This document shows, piece by piece, positions 39,053-46,802 of a DNA stretch of 64,000 nucleotides; the stretch's first letter is position 1; the number at the start of each line of letters is the position of its first letter. The translations under genes were made by a program, and so were the position numbers. Source of the stretch: Proteiniclasticum ruminis (GTDB taxonomy: Bacteria; Bacillota; Clostridia; Clostridiales; Clostridiaceae); NCBI RefSeq assembly GCF_900115135.1, contig NZ_FOVK01000002.1:194512-258511 (forward strand), in the 5' to 3' direction. Below the pieces are notes generated by a model. It made no database searches, was not told the origin of the DNA, and saw only the letters and a list, made by a program, of their open reading frames with translations.

Positions 39053-41446
39053 ATGATGAAAAAATATGGTCTTTCCACAAAAGACAACAGGAAGGTAAAA
39101 CTCAACCGCCTGGAGGTCACGGGAAATATTTGTGGAGAGTACATTGAATACACCATTTCCCAGGATTATAAAAACATCTCCGGAGAGAATATGGAGGGAG
39201 TCTATAGTTTCCCTGTGCCATCCACATCCCTCATCACAGGTATCGAAGTGAATCTGGGTGGCCGGAATCTGAAGGCCATGGTGGAGGAACGGGACTCTGT
39301 GATCAAGACGTTGAAAGAGAGTCAGGAGCAGGGCATCAATACGTTGGCTCTGGAGCAGAAGGACGATGAGTATTTCACCATCACCATCGGAAACATTCTG
39401 CCCAATGAGAAGGTCAATGTGAGAATCAGCTACATGGATCAGCTGACCTATGAGGACGATACTCTTTCTCTGTATATTCCATCGGTGATGGATCCTGTAT
39501 ATTACAGGGAAGAAGATGAGGAAGAAGAGGAGTTCGAGGAGGAGCTTGATTTTTATCTGTCTCTTCTGGTGGAGTCCTATTCCAAGATGGCCTTCAAGTC
39601 CCCAAGCCATAAGATCAAAGTGGAACGAGAAGATGATACCTTATCCAAGGTCACTGTGACCAAGGGGCAGACTCTGGATCATGACTTTATTCTGACCCTT
39701 CGGGAAGAGCATCCTCAGACCGCTGCAGGTATGGGATACAGCTATTATGAGGACGAGACGGAAAAGTCCATCCTCATGCTGAAACTGGTGCCCACTCTGC
39801 CAGATATCCCGGTGGAATACACCACAAACTACTCTTTCATTCTGGATACATCCGTATCCATGGAAGGCTTTAAGCTGGAGGAAGCGAAAAACGCCATGCT
39901 CATCGCCCTTCGAAGTCTGGAAGAGGGAGATAAATTCAATCTCATCGCCTACAATGAAGAAATCTATAAGTTCTCGCCTTCCGGAAAAGTGAAGTTCACC
40001 AAGGACAATCTGGAAGCGGCCACGGAGTGGATCGAATCCCTCACCACAAGAGAAGGGGAATGCACCTTCGAAGCCCTGAAGGATGCCATCCGGGAAGGAG
40101 AGCTGGAAGAAGAGGAAAGCACCATCTTCCTGTTCACGGATGATTCTGTGGCAGAGGAAGATGAGATTCTGGAGTATGTGCGCACCAACATCGGGCAGCA
40201 CAGAATCTTCCCCATCGGCATGGACACAGAAGTGAACAGCTACTTCATCAACCGTTTGGCAGAGGTTGGCAACGGACGTCCTGAGTTCATCGAAGAGGGA
40301 GAAAGAATCGATGATATCATCCTCCGTCAGTTCAACAGAATCCATAATCCACAGCTGGATGTGACTGAAATTGACTTTGGGGATATGGTGGTGGAAAAAA
40401 CCTATCCGGGTACCATTACCTATCTTTATGACCGAGAACCGTTCACCATCTTTGCCCTGGTGGATGGGGTCATCAGCGGCAGCATCGACATCCGTGGTGT
40501 GGTGGATGAAACAGACTACACCATGCACATCGACCTGGACAAACTGGAGATTGAGGAAAATTCTCAGCTCATCCGCAAAGTATGGGCCAGAAAGAGAATT
40601 GAGTCTCTGGTGGAAAAGGAGCGCTTTGTGAGAGGTGTGGAGGAAGAACAGATTAAAGAAGAGATTCTGGCTCTTTCCAAAGAATATTCCATCTTATCCA
40701 AGGAAACCAGCTTCATTATGATGGAGACCATAGAAGATCCAGTCATGGGTATGGGCCTCAACAAGATTGTCCCCATGGAAATGACAGAGTCCACCATGAA
40801 GAATCTGGCCAGAGGATACTTCCTGGATGAGGCAGCCTACAGCTTTGATGTGAACATTAGAGAGAAGATGGCGGTGACAGGACTTACCCATAAGGAAGCG
40901 AAGATGGCCATCAAGTATGACCGGGATAATCTCTTAAGAATTCTTGCGAAGAATCAGCAGGCAGACGGTTCCTTCCTGGAAATCGGCGAAGAGACTGAAG
41001 GGGACATTCTGGAAACTACCTTAAGAAGTCTTCTGGCGTTCCTGGTGGGCACAGAGACCACCACCTTTTATCTGAACAATGTGTCCAAGGCGCTGAGGTA
41101 TGTCATCAATACCATGAAGAAGGATGAAAGCCTCATCACGGAAAGAAACTATATGCTTCTTCGTATCGCCTACGACCTGGCAGAAAAGAAGAACCTTCTG
41201 AAGGGCAAGGTCCGGGATGTGAACAAAGAGCTGGTGGACTATATTTCTGACATGAAGTACAGAGAGTCTCTGGAGGAAGTGTCGGATCTTGTGTATAGAG
41301 CATCCCCCACCCAAAAGAAATTCATCATGGCAGGCACTCTGAACATCACAAAATCCTATGTGGAGAATGCCCATGAGATTTTTGAGCTGGACATCAGAAA
41401 GAACATCAAAAACATCGCGAACCTGGCCATGGCCAAAGCCCTGTAA
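39053..41446 (+). CDS. VIT and von Willebrand factor A domain protein
   Basis: 797 aa, no signal peptide or span, so cytosolic. A VIT domain (about 10-140; YSFPVPSTSLITGIEV, NILPNEKVNVRISY) is interrupted by a very acidic run around residue 160 (EEDEEEEEFEEEL). The vWA domain (about 260-430) has an intact MIDAS motif FILDTSVSMEG and FLFTDDSV. A long helical C-terminal region (about 520-797) follows. The layout resembles inter-alpha-trypsin inhibitor heavy chain-like bacterial proteins of unknown role. AAGGAGG lies 8 bp before the ATG. Confidence 0.9.
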   Translation: MMKKYGLSTKDNRKVKLNRLEVTGNICGEYIEYTISQDYKNISGENMEGVYSFPVPSTSLITGIEVNLGGRNLKAMVEERDSVIKTLKESQEQGINTLALEQKDDEYFTITIGNILPNEKVNVRISYMDQLTYEDDTLSLYIPSVMDPVYYREEDEEEEEFEEELDFYLSLLVESYSKMAFKSPSHKIKVEREDDTLSKVTVTKGQTLDHDFILTLREEHPQTAAGMGYSYYEDETEKSILMLKLVPTLPDIPVEYTTNYSFILDTSVSMEGFKLEEAKNAMLIALRSLEEGDKFNLIAYNEEIYKFSPSGKVKFTKDNLEAATEWIESLTTREGECTFEALKDAIREGELEEEESTIFLFTDDSVAEEDEILEYVRTNIGQHRIFPIGMDTEVNSYFINRLAEVGNGRPEFIEEGERIDDIILRQFNRIHNPQLDVTEIDFGDMVVEKTYPGTITYLYDREPFTIFALVDGVISGSIDIRGVVDETDYTMHIDLDKLEIEENSQLIRKVWARKRIESLVEKERFVRGVEEEQIKEEILALSKEYSILSKETSFIMMETIEDPVMGMGLNKIVPMEMTESTMKNLARGYFLDEAAYSFDVNIREKMAVTGLTHKEAKMAIKYDRDNLLRILAKNQQADGSFLEIGEETEGDILETTLRSLLAFLVGTETTTFYLNNVSKALRYVINTMKKDESLITERNYMLLRIAYDLAEKKNLLKGKVRDVNKELVDYISDMKYRESLEEVSDLVYRASPTQKKFIMAGTLNITKSYVENAHEIFELDIRKNIKNIANLAMAKAL

Positions 41447-41460
41447 AACATAGAACGTCT

Positions 41461-41511
41461 GGAGCCTTAGAGGGGAGAGGAGAATGCCTTTCCTACTCCA
41501 AGGCTCTTTTT
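41461..41511 (+). terminator. Terminator of vWA gene
   Basis: GAGCCTT/AAGGCTC stem with further inner pairing and a T5 tail. Confidence 0.78.
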
Positions 41512-41910
41512 CATGGAAAAAACGTATTGGGAAAATTCATAGAGAATTTACCTCTTGAACTGTGAACATAGAATGGTCCAAATTTATCTGTTATAGGGGC
41601 AAGTAAAGCGGATAGTCATCACGAGTGTATAAATACAGATGAAAAAATGAACATGACGAGTTAAATTTTTATCATGGATTTCTAAATTTGTACATAAATT
41701 TTTCATATGATGCAGATCAAACTGTCAACTATCCACAGGATAAAGTTCTCCCGGGAAGGGAAGAAGAGAGGCTCCCTTGAACTCCTGTAGAGGGTGACAT
41801 AGAATGGGGATATAGAAATAGAAGAGCTTTGGTTGTTGCTTTCTGGTGAAATAGGGTGTTGCCACATATCCAATATGTTATTTCTTTGACGATAACGGAG
41901 GATGAGAAAG
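41512..41910. other. Intergenic region before the LPXTG gene
   Basis: About 400 bp without an open frame that has a ribosome site. AT-rich, presumably holding the promoter and leader of the surface-protein gene. I searched for c-di-GMP, T-box and other riboswitch landmarks and saw none. Confidence 0.5.
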
Positions 41911-44331
41911 ATGAAAAGAAACAAGAGCATCAGAGTCTTTCTGGGGATTCTTCTGACTGCCTTTCTGCTGATTCCGAGCGGACTGTCCATTAAAGCGGAG
42001 GACCTTTCAGAGCCTTCCGAAGAGACACCCACAGCGGCTGTGCTGGAAGAAGCATCCGTAGAAGAAGCGCCAGTGGTGGAAGAAGAGAAGGAAATGCTGC
42101 CAGTGGAGGAAACAGAACCTGCAGCAGAACTGCCACAAGAAGAGATGGAAGAACAACTGCCTGAAGAAGTGGTGAAAGAAGAGGAAACGTTGCCTCCTGT
42201 AGAGGCTCAAGAACCACCACCTCCTTCAGAGGAAAAGGAGCAAGTGGAGCTGCCTATTGAGGAGGTTCCAGTAGAAGAGAGTAAGGAGGATCTTCCTGAG
42301 GAGAAGACGCCTGCACCCGTATTAGAGAAGACCCTGGATCTTTCCACCTATCATGGGGATCTGGGTGCCCTGAACTTTATGCAGTACATGGAATGGATGA
42401 AGTATTTCTGTATGGGGCTGGACCTGCCTGACGATGGTTCACATCCCCTGGGGTTTCTTTCAGGCATCGTAGAACTTCTAGGTATCGATCCTTTGGAGAT
42501 GCTGAATGAGAACCTTAAAATGCTGACCATTAAAAAACACTGGTATGACGGGGAGGACCCATTAAGACCACATTATGTCGTTGCAACGCTTCTTGCCAAC
42601 GGAGAAACCGCTGCATACCTGCCTTTACTAAAAGGAACAGGCTATGAGCTTCAGCTGTATCTGCCCAGTAAAGATCAGGATGGAAATGCCATCACCTATA
42701 CGGTGGAGGAAGAAGTGCCCCACGGATACATCGGTATTGTAGAGAAGGACGGAAACACGTTCCATCTCCATAACCACAAAGCCATGATGCTTTCTGTGGA
42801 GAAAATCTGGATGGAGGATGTGGAGGAAATCAGACCAGCATCCATCACCTATGAAGTGCTGGCAAATGGCGCTGTTTATGGTGAAGAAAGGATGCTGTCA
42901 GAAGAAGAGAACTGGAAAGAAGCATTTCTTGTCCCTCAATATGATGAAGAGGGAGAGATCAGTTACTCGCTGAAAGAAGAGCCCTTGGAAGGCTATGTCA
43001 CCACCTATGAAGAAGGTATGCCTGTGGAAGCTGCAAGGACCATGGAAGGAGAAGAAGACTGCGAGCACTATAAGACCCTTTCCATGAAGATCGTGAATAC
43101 CTTCACCAATGAGAAAGAGATTACCGTCAAGAAGGTCTGGGTGGATGAGTCTCTGGAAATGAGACCAGAGACCCTGGAGATCATGCTTCATCAGGATGGA
43201 GAGCACTATGAGACCCTGACCATGGCAGGACCAGATTGGGAAGAGAAGAGAACCGTTCCTGTGTATGACATGGAGACCTTTAAAAAGCATCTGTATGAGG
43301 TCATGGAAGAGGAAGTGCCTGAAGGCTATGAAGCTTCCGTAGAAGGCCTGACGGTCACGAACAAATGGATCGGCATCATCGAGTATGTCACCATCTCCGG
43401 TGAGAAAACCTGGATGGATGATGGAGAAGACAGGCCAGAATCTATTACGGTGCATCTCATGGATGGCGATAGGACGGTGGACACCAAAACCGTGAAAGAG
43501 GTGGAAGGCAGCTGGACCTACAGCTTCAAAGCACCGAAGTATGACAGCGAGGAGAATCCCATCAGCTACACGGTGAAAGAGGAACCTGTTCCTGGATATG
43601 AGACCCTTCAGGGCGAAGGATATGATCTCATCAACAGAAGAGCAGAACTTATCAACATCTCTGGGGAAAAGACCTGGGATGACTTAAGAGGAAGACCGGC
43701 CTCCATTACAGTAGCGCTCTACCGTGGTGAGGAGAAGATCGAGGAGAAGACTGTCTCGGAGAACGAAGAAGACAAATGGCTCTACACCTTTGAGGATGTG
43801 CCTGGGTTTGATGACATGGGCATGCCATACAGCTACAGCGTGAAAGAGAACTATCTCATGGGCTATGATGTGGAATACAGCGGTTACAACATCAAGAACA
43901 TTCAGCAGAGAGCTACCCTCAGGATCCTGAAGGTCAATGACATCAATCAGCCCCTCTCCGGAGCCGTTTTTGAAGTGCGCACTTCACAAGGGGAGGTCCT
44001 TGGGACCCTGACTACGGGTGAAGACGGTACTGCCACCATGGTGCTGCCTCTTGGCATTTACAGAGTGGTGGAGACCAAAGCACCTACAGGCTATGAGCTG
44101 GGCAATATCAACCGCATGGTGATTCTCTTCAACAAGAATCAGACAGTCACCACTGAAATTGTCAACGAGTTCGGGGAGATTGAGGATGTGGATCCTCTGC
44201 CACTGCCTGAGGATGATGACACCGACAGTCTTCCACAGACAGGAGAAGCCTCCAGCAGCGCATTCTATGTGCTGGGACTGTTCAGCCTCATGGTGGGCAG
44301 CCAGGCGTTGAGACGGAAGAAAGAAAGATAA
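41911..44331 (+). CDS. LPXTG-anchored Cna-B repeat surface protein
   Basis: 806 aa. A signal peptide (about 1-30, ending GLSIKA) is followed by a Glu/Pro-rich stalk (about 31-140). A unique region then precedes about five Cna-B repeats (each with a Lys-Trp start such as EKTWMDDGEDRPESI and a YTVKEEPVPGY end). A SpaA-like domain (ATLRILKVNDINQPLSGAVF to TKAPTGYELG) follows. The C-terminus has the sortase signal LPQTGE (about 773), a span and a basic tail ALRRKKER. Cna-B and SpaA domains often carry Lys-Asn isopeptide bonds. ATG 41911 sits 9 bp after CGGAGG; ATG 41902 abuts that site. No sortase gene is in the window. It is probably an adhesin or pilin-like protein. Confidence 0.92.
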   Translation: MKRNKSIRVFLGILLTAFLLIPSGLSIKAEDLSEPSEETPTAAVLEEASVEEAPVVEEEKEMLPVEETEPAAELPQEEMEEQLPEEVVKEEETLPPVEAQEPPPPSEEKEQVELPIEEVPVEESKEDLPEEKTPAPVLEKTLDLSTYHGDLGALNFMQYMEWMKYFCMGLDLPDDGSHPLGFLSGIVELLGIDPLEMLNENLKMLTIKKHWYDGEDPLRPHYVVATLLANGETAAYLPLLKGTGYELQLYLPSKDQDGNAITYTVEEEVPHGYIGIVEKDGNTFHLHNHKAMMLSVEKIWMEDVEEIRPASITYEVLANGAVYGEERMLSEEENWKEAFLVPQYDEEGEISYSLKEEPLEGYVTTYEEGMPVEAARTMEGEEDCEHYKTLSMKIVNTFTNEKEITVKKVWVDESLEMRPETLEIMLHQDGEHYETLTMAGPDWEEKRTVPVYDMETFKKHLYEVMEEEVPEGYEASVEGLTVTNKWIGIIEYVTISGEKTWMDDGEDRPESITVHLMDGDRTVDTKTVKEVEGSWTYSFKAPKYDSEENPISYTVKEEPVPGYETLQGEGYDLINRRAELINISGEKTWDDLRGRPASITVALYRGEEKIEEKTVSENEEDKWLYTFEDVPGFDDMGMPYSYSVKENYLMGYDVEYSGYNIKNIQQRATLRILKVNDINQPLSGAVFEVRTSQGEVLGTLTTGEDGTATMVLPLGIYRVVETKAPTGYELGNINRMVILFNKNQTVTTEIVNEFGEIEDVDPLPLPEDDDTDSLPQTGEASSSAFYVLGLFSLMVGSQALRRKKER

Positions 44332-44386
44332 GGAAAATCAGAAGTGAGAACCGCTCACTTCTGTAAATATCATGAGCTACAAAGAG

Positions 44387-44417
44387 AAAGAGCCTCCAGT
44401 TGTTGGAGGCTCTTTCC
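44387..44417. terminator. Bidirectional terminator
   Basis: AAAGAGCCTCC (44387-44397) pairs with GGAGGCTCTTT (44405-44415) around a 7-nt loop, between convergent genes. A second hairpin, AGAAGTGAG/CTCACTTCT, lies at 44340-44362. Confidence 0.85.
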
Positions 44418-44426
44418 GTTGTGGTT

Positions 44427-44999
44427 TTAGGACAGCCGAAGACCAGGGTTTTTCAGAAGTCTTGCAGCAAGGCTTGCGCCGAAGAAGGACCAGAGAAGAT
44501 CCATGGGGAGAAACACCAGTGCGCCAAACTTTATGGCTGCCCCAAGTGGCAGTCTGCTGCCGCCAGAAAGGAGATGGGACAGAAGATAAAGATGGGTGAC
44601 ACCCATGGTGTAGATCACCATGACCCCAAGGACGGAAAAGAGAAACAGATGGAAAAGGTCTTTTTTCCTGGTCAGGTCCCGGAGGCTGCCGACTATGAAG
44701 GCTGCGGCGATGAAGCCCATGAGGTAGCCAAAGGTAGGGGTAAGAACGTATCCGATGCCACCTCCACCAGTGAAGATGGGAAGACCCATAAGACCCAGAA
44801 GCACATAGAGTCCCTGAGATATGGCCGCTTTTTTTCCTAGTAAAAGTGCGGACAGCAGCACAAACACCGTCTGCAGGGATACAGGAACCGCACCGAGGGG
44901 AATCTTGATGAATGCGCCCACGGCGGTGAGTACGGTGAAGAGGGGGAGAAGGGTCAGTTCTTTTGTGGTGAGGAATGGTTGTCTGGTCTTTGTGATCAT
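44427..44999 (-). CDS. bioY: Biotin transporter BioY (ECF substrate-binding subunit)
   Basis: 190 aa with six spans. Family blocks are GAFIKIPLGAVPVSLQTVFVL, LGLMGLPIFTGGGGIGYVLTPTFGYLMGF and the GAAIKFGALVFLPMDLL end. It imports biotin, alone or with shared ECF energising subunits (not in this window). Its start overlaps the birA stop by 4 bp. It is under the same promoter and BirA box as birA, so import is repressed when biotin is plentiful. Confidence 0.95.
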   Translation of the reverse strand: MITKTRQPFLTTKELTLLPLFTVLTAVGAFIKIPLGAVPVSLQTVFVLLSALLLGKKAAISQGLYVLLGLMGLPIFTGGGGIGYVLTPTFGYLMGFIAAAFIVGSLRDLTRKKDLFHLFLFSVLGVMVIYTMGVTHLYLLSHLLSGGSRLPLGAAIKFGALVFLPMDLLWSFFGASLAARLLKNPGLRLS

Positions 45000-45967
45000 G
45001 TTTGGTCTCCTTTTCTGATGCTGATTTCTCCGGAGTGGAGGGTGAGAAGGGAGCCTTCTGACTCCACCAGAAGATGTCCTTCAGCCGTGAGGTCTTTCAG
45101 GATTCCCATTCGTGGCTTCTTTTCGTAGAGGAAGGTGATTTCTTCACCCAGATACAGCAGATGCTTTTTATAAGAGGCGAGAAGAGCGTCTGGATTTTCT
45201 TTCGTTAGAAGTAGATTCTTCTCCAGGTGGGAAAGCACGCTTTTTGCCACTTCCTGCCTCACATAGGTGCGTCCTGTCTCCATGAAGAGAGAGGTGGCGA
45301 TGTCTTCCAGCTCCCTTGGAAAACTTCCGGTGTTGACATTGATGCCTATACCAAGAATGAGGCTGGAGAGGGTTCCGGTTTCCATTTCCAGGGTGCCTTC
45401 TGTTAAGATGCCAGCGAGTTTTTTTCCCTCATAATAAATATCGTTGACCCATTTGATGGAGAGAGAAAGCCCGGACACTTCTGAAAGGGCATCCCGTACG
45501 GAAAGAGCACAGGCAATGGTGGCGTAGGCTGGATTGTATTGGAGAAGATCTTCGATCTTCAGAAGTGAGAAATACAGTCCACCGGGATCTTCCGAAAAGA
45601 AGCTTCTTCCCAGACGCCCCCGTCCCTTGGTCTGCTTCTTTGCAAAGACCAGAGTGTTGTTTTTCTTTCCGTCGCTTTCTTTCAGGTAGGTGTTGGTGGA
45701 TGGAACTTCTTCCAAAACTTCCACGTGATAAGATGGCTGTGCTCCCAAAGCCTGCGTCAGACCGCCCACGGATAAGACATCACTCTGCTTCAAGAGGGTG
45801 TAGCCTTTGTTCTTTATCGATTCAATATGGTGTCCTTCTTCTTTTAACAGCTGTATGGCTTTCCACACAGCATTTCGGGATACACCCAGTGCATCCTTCA
45901 GATCGTTTCCTGGCAGAATCTCTCCACGGTTTTCCTCCAGCAGTTTCAGCAGCTCTTCTTTCACCAT
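44996..45967 (-). CDS. birA: Biotin-protein ligase / biotin repressor
   Basis: 323 aa bifunctional protein. The N-terminal winged helix (about 1-60; LKDALGVSRNAVWKAIQLL) binds operators. The central ligase domain has EVPSTNTYLKE, the nucleotide-loop GRGRLGRSFFS, SIKWVNDIYYEGKKLAGIL and LGIGINVN, and a C-terminal SH3-like cap follows. An in-frame ATG at 46057 lies upstream of the promoter and is rejected. ATG 45967 follows GAGGTGA. The palindromic site at 46026-46053 indicates autorepression. Confidence 0.95.
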   Translation of the reverse strand: MVKEELLKLLEENRGEILPGNDLKDALGVSRNAVWKAIQLLKEEGHHIESIKNKGYTLLKQSDVLSVGGLTQALGAQPSYHVEVLEEVPSTNTYLKESDGKKNNTLVFAKKQTKGRGRLGRSFFSEDPGGLYFSLLKIEDLLQYNPAYATIACALSVRDALSEVSGLSLSIKWVNDIYYEGKKLAGILTEGTLEMETGTLSSLILGIGINVNTGSFPRELEDIATSLFMETGRTYVRQEVAKSVLSHLEKNLLLTKENPDALLASYKKHLLYLGEEITFLYEKKPRMGILKDLTAEGHLLVESEGSLLTLHSGEISIRKGDQT

Positions 45968-46001
45968 CACGTTCACCTCATTTTGTTTTTTTACAGTTCT
46001 C

Positions 46002-46053
46002 AGTATAGTGGGAAGTATTCTTTGTGTCAACCGATAAAGTATAAATGGTTGAC
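46002..46053 (-). promoter_or_regulatory. birA-bioY promoter with BirA box
   Basis: Minus-strand TTGACA (plus 46025-46030), 17-bp spacer, TATACT (46002-46007). GTCAACC-N14-GGTTGAC (46026-46032, 46047-46053) has the layout and core of the known BirA operator (GTTAACC or GTAAACC arms, 14-16 bp spacer) and covers the -35 box. Confidence 0.8.
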
Positions 46054-46106
46054 TCAAAAACAGTGAAAGAACAGAAATTCTTCAAAAGGAGAGACCAGGT
46101 GGCCTG

Positions 46107-46150
46107 TTGACAGAAAAGGGGATATTTGCTAATATACCCCTATAGGGTAT
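46107..46150 (+). promoter_or_regulatory. Glutaredoxin promoter with CsoR/CstR-like operator
   Basis: TTGACA (46107-46112), 17-bp spacer, TAATAT (46130-46135). ATACCC-CTATA-GGGTAT (46134-46150) overlaps the -10 box. C-tract/G-tract palindromes of this form are typical for CsoR, CstR and RcnR repressors that sense copper, persulfide or nickel. No such regulator gene is in the window. Confidence 0.65.
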
Positions 46151-46171
46151 TTAAGAAAGGAGAATTGAAAC

Positions 46172-46405
46172 ATGAAAAAGGTAACTGTATATACCACACC
46201 CACCTGCAGATGGTGCCACAGAGTGAAGGCCTATCTCACAGAGAAGGGCGTTTCTTTTGAAGAGAAAGATGTGTCCAGAGACCGGGAAGCGGCCATGGAG
46301 ATGATTAAGAAAACAAATCAGATGGGCGTTCCAGTGCTGGATATTGGCGGAGAAATGATTGTAGGCTTTGACAAAGAACGGATCAATTATTTTTTGGGCG
46401 TATAA
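46172..46405 (+). CDS. Glutaredoxin-like protein (NrdH/YruB type)
   Basis: 77 aa thioredoxin-fold redox protein. The active site is C-R-W-C at residues 12-15 (TPTCRWCHRVKAYL). The cis-Pro is in QMGVPVLDIGGEMIVGFD, followed by a GFD glutathione-type loop. AAAGGAG precedes the ATG. It is a one-gene unit with a terminator. The operator in front suggests induction by a thiol-reactive signal such as metal or sulfane sulfur. Confidence 0.9.
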   Translation: MKKVTVYTTPTCRWCHRVKAYLTEKGVSFEEKDVSRDREAAMEMIKKTNQMGVPVLDIGGEMIVGFDKERINYFLGV

Positions 46406-46415
46406 GTCTGATACA

Positions 46416-46450
46416 AAACCTTCTGAGGACTCAGGAGGTTTACTTTTTTT
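46416..46450 (+). terminator. Terminator of glutaredoxin gene
   Basis: AAACCTTCTGAG/CTCAGGAGGTTT stem followed by AC and a T8 run. Confidence 0.88.
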
Positions 46451-46518
46451 TCTCGTACATACTCTCTGGAAATCAATGGGAAATGGGGCTTTTTAGGTGA
46501 AATGAAGGAGCAAGGGGC

Positions 46519-46548
46519 TTGACAGGAGCGTCTTATCTGTAGTATTCT
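46519..46548 (+). promoter_or_regulatory. Promoter of a possible small transcript
   Basis: TTGACA (46519-46524), 18-bp spacer, TATTCT (46543-46548). No ordinary gene follows on this strand. Confidence 0.6.
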
Positions 46549-46573
46549 ATCTTTGGTAATTTTTTAACAAATC

Positions 46574-46624
46574 CCGGTGAACCCTGCGCTTTCCCTTGAC
46601 GCCAGCAGGACGGTTTTCTTTTTT
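46574..46624 (+). terminator. Terminator-like hairpin in the small transcript
   Basis: CCTGC (46583-46587) pairs with GCAGG (46605-46609), with outer CCG/CGG pairing, then TTTTCTTTTTT. With the promoter at 46519 it would give an RNA of about 70 nt. Confidence 0.4.
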
Positions 46625-46641
46625 ATAGAGGAGACGGTGCG

Positions 46642-46737
46642 GTGGCCATAGAAAGCTGTGAGTCAGTAGCAATGGTTTTTGCTAAATCATTCCATATAAA
46701 TAAGGCTTCCTTGCTGGGATCGGTGGATCCGCAGTGA
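46642..46737 (+). CDS. Possible 31-aa peptide
   Basis: GTG 46642 lies 8 bp after AGAGGAG; the frame opens MAIESCESVAMVFAK and ends at TGA 46735. Its last third overlaps the terminator stem at 46698. No family is recognised. It is beside the Agr-like kinase gene but does not look like AgrD. The evidence is only the ribosome site and promoter. Confidence 0.25.
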   Translation: MAIESCESVAMVFAKSFHINKASLLGSVDPQ

Positions 46738-46750
46738 GGAAGCCTTATTT
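46698..46750. terminator. Bidirectional terminator of the Agr-like operon
   Basis: AAATAAGGCTTCCT pairs with AGGAAGCCTTATTT (14 bp) around a 25-nt loop, with T/A tracts on both sides. Confidence 0.82.
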
Positions 46751-46802
46751 TGTTTGATCCATTTCATTTTATGGTAAGGAGAGGGGCAAGAAGCAGGAGA
46801 AG

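Noticed and set aside
39641-40528. 295-codon minus-strand frame inside the vWA gene
   Set aside because: It is a shadow of the vWA domain; the plus strand carries an intact MIDAS motif.
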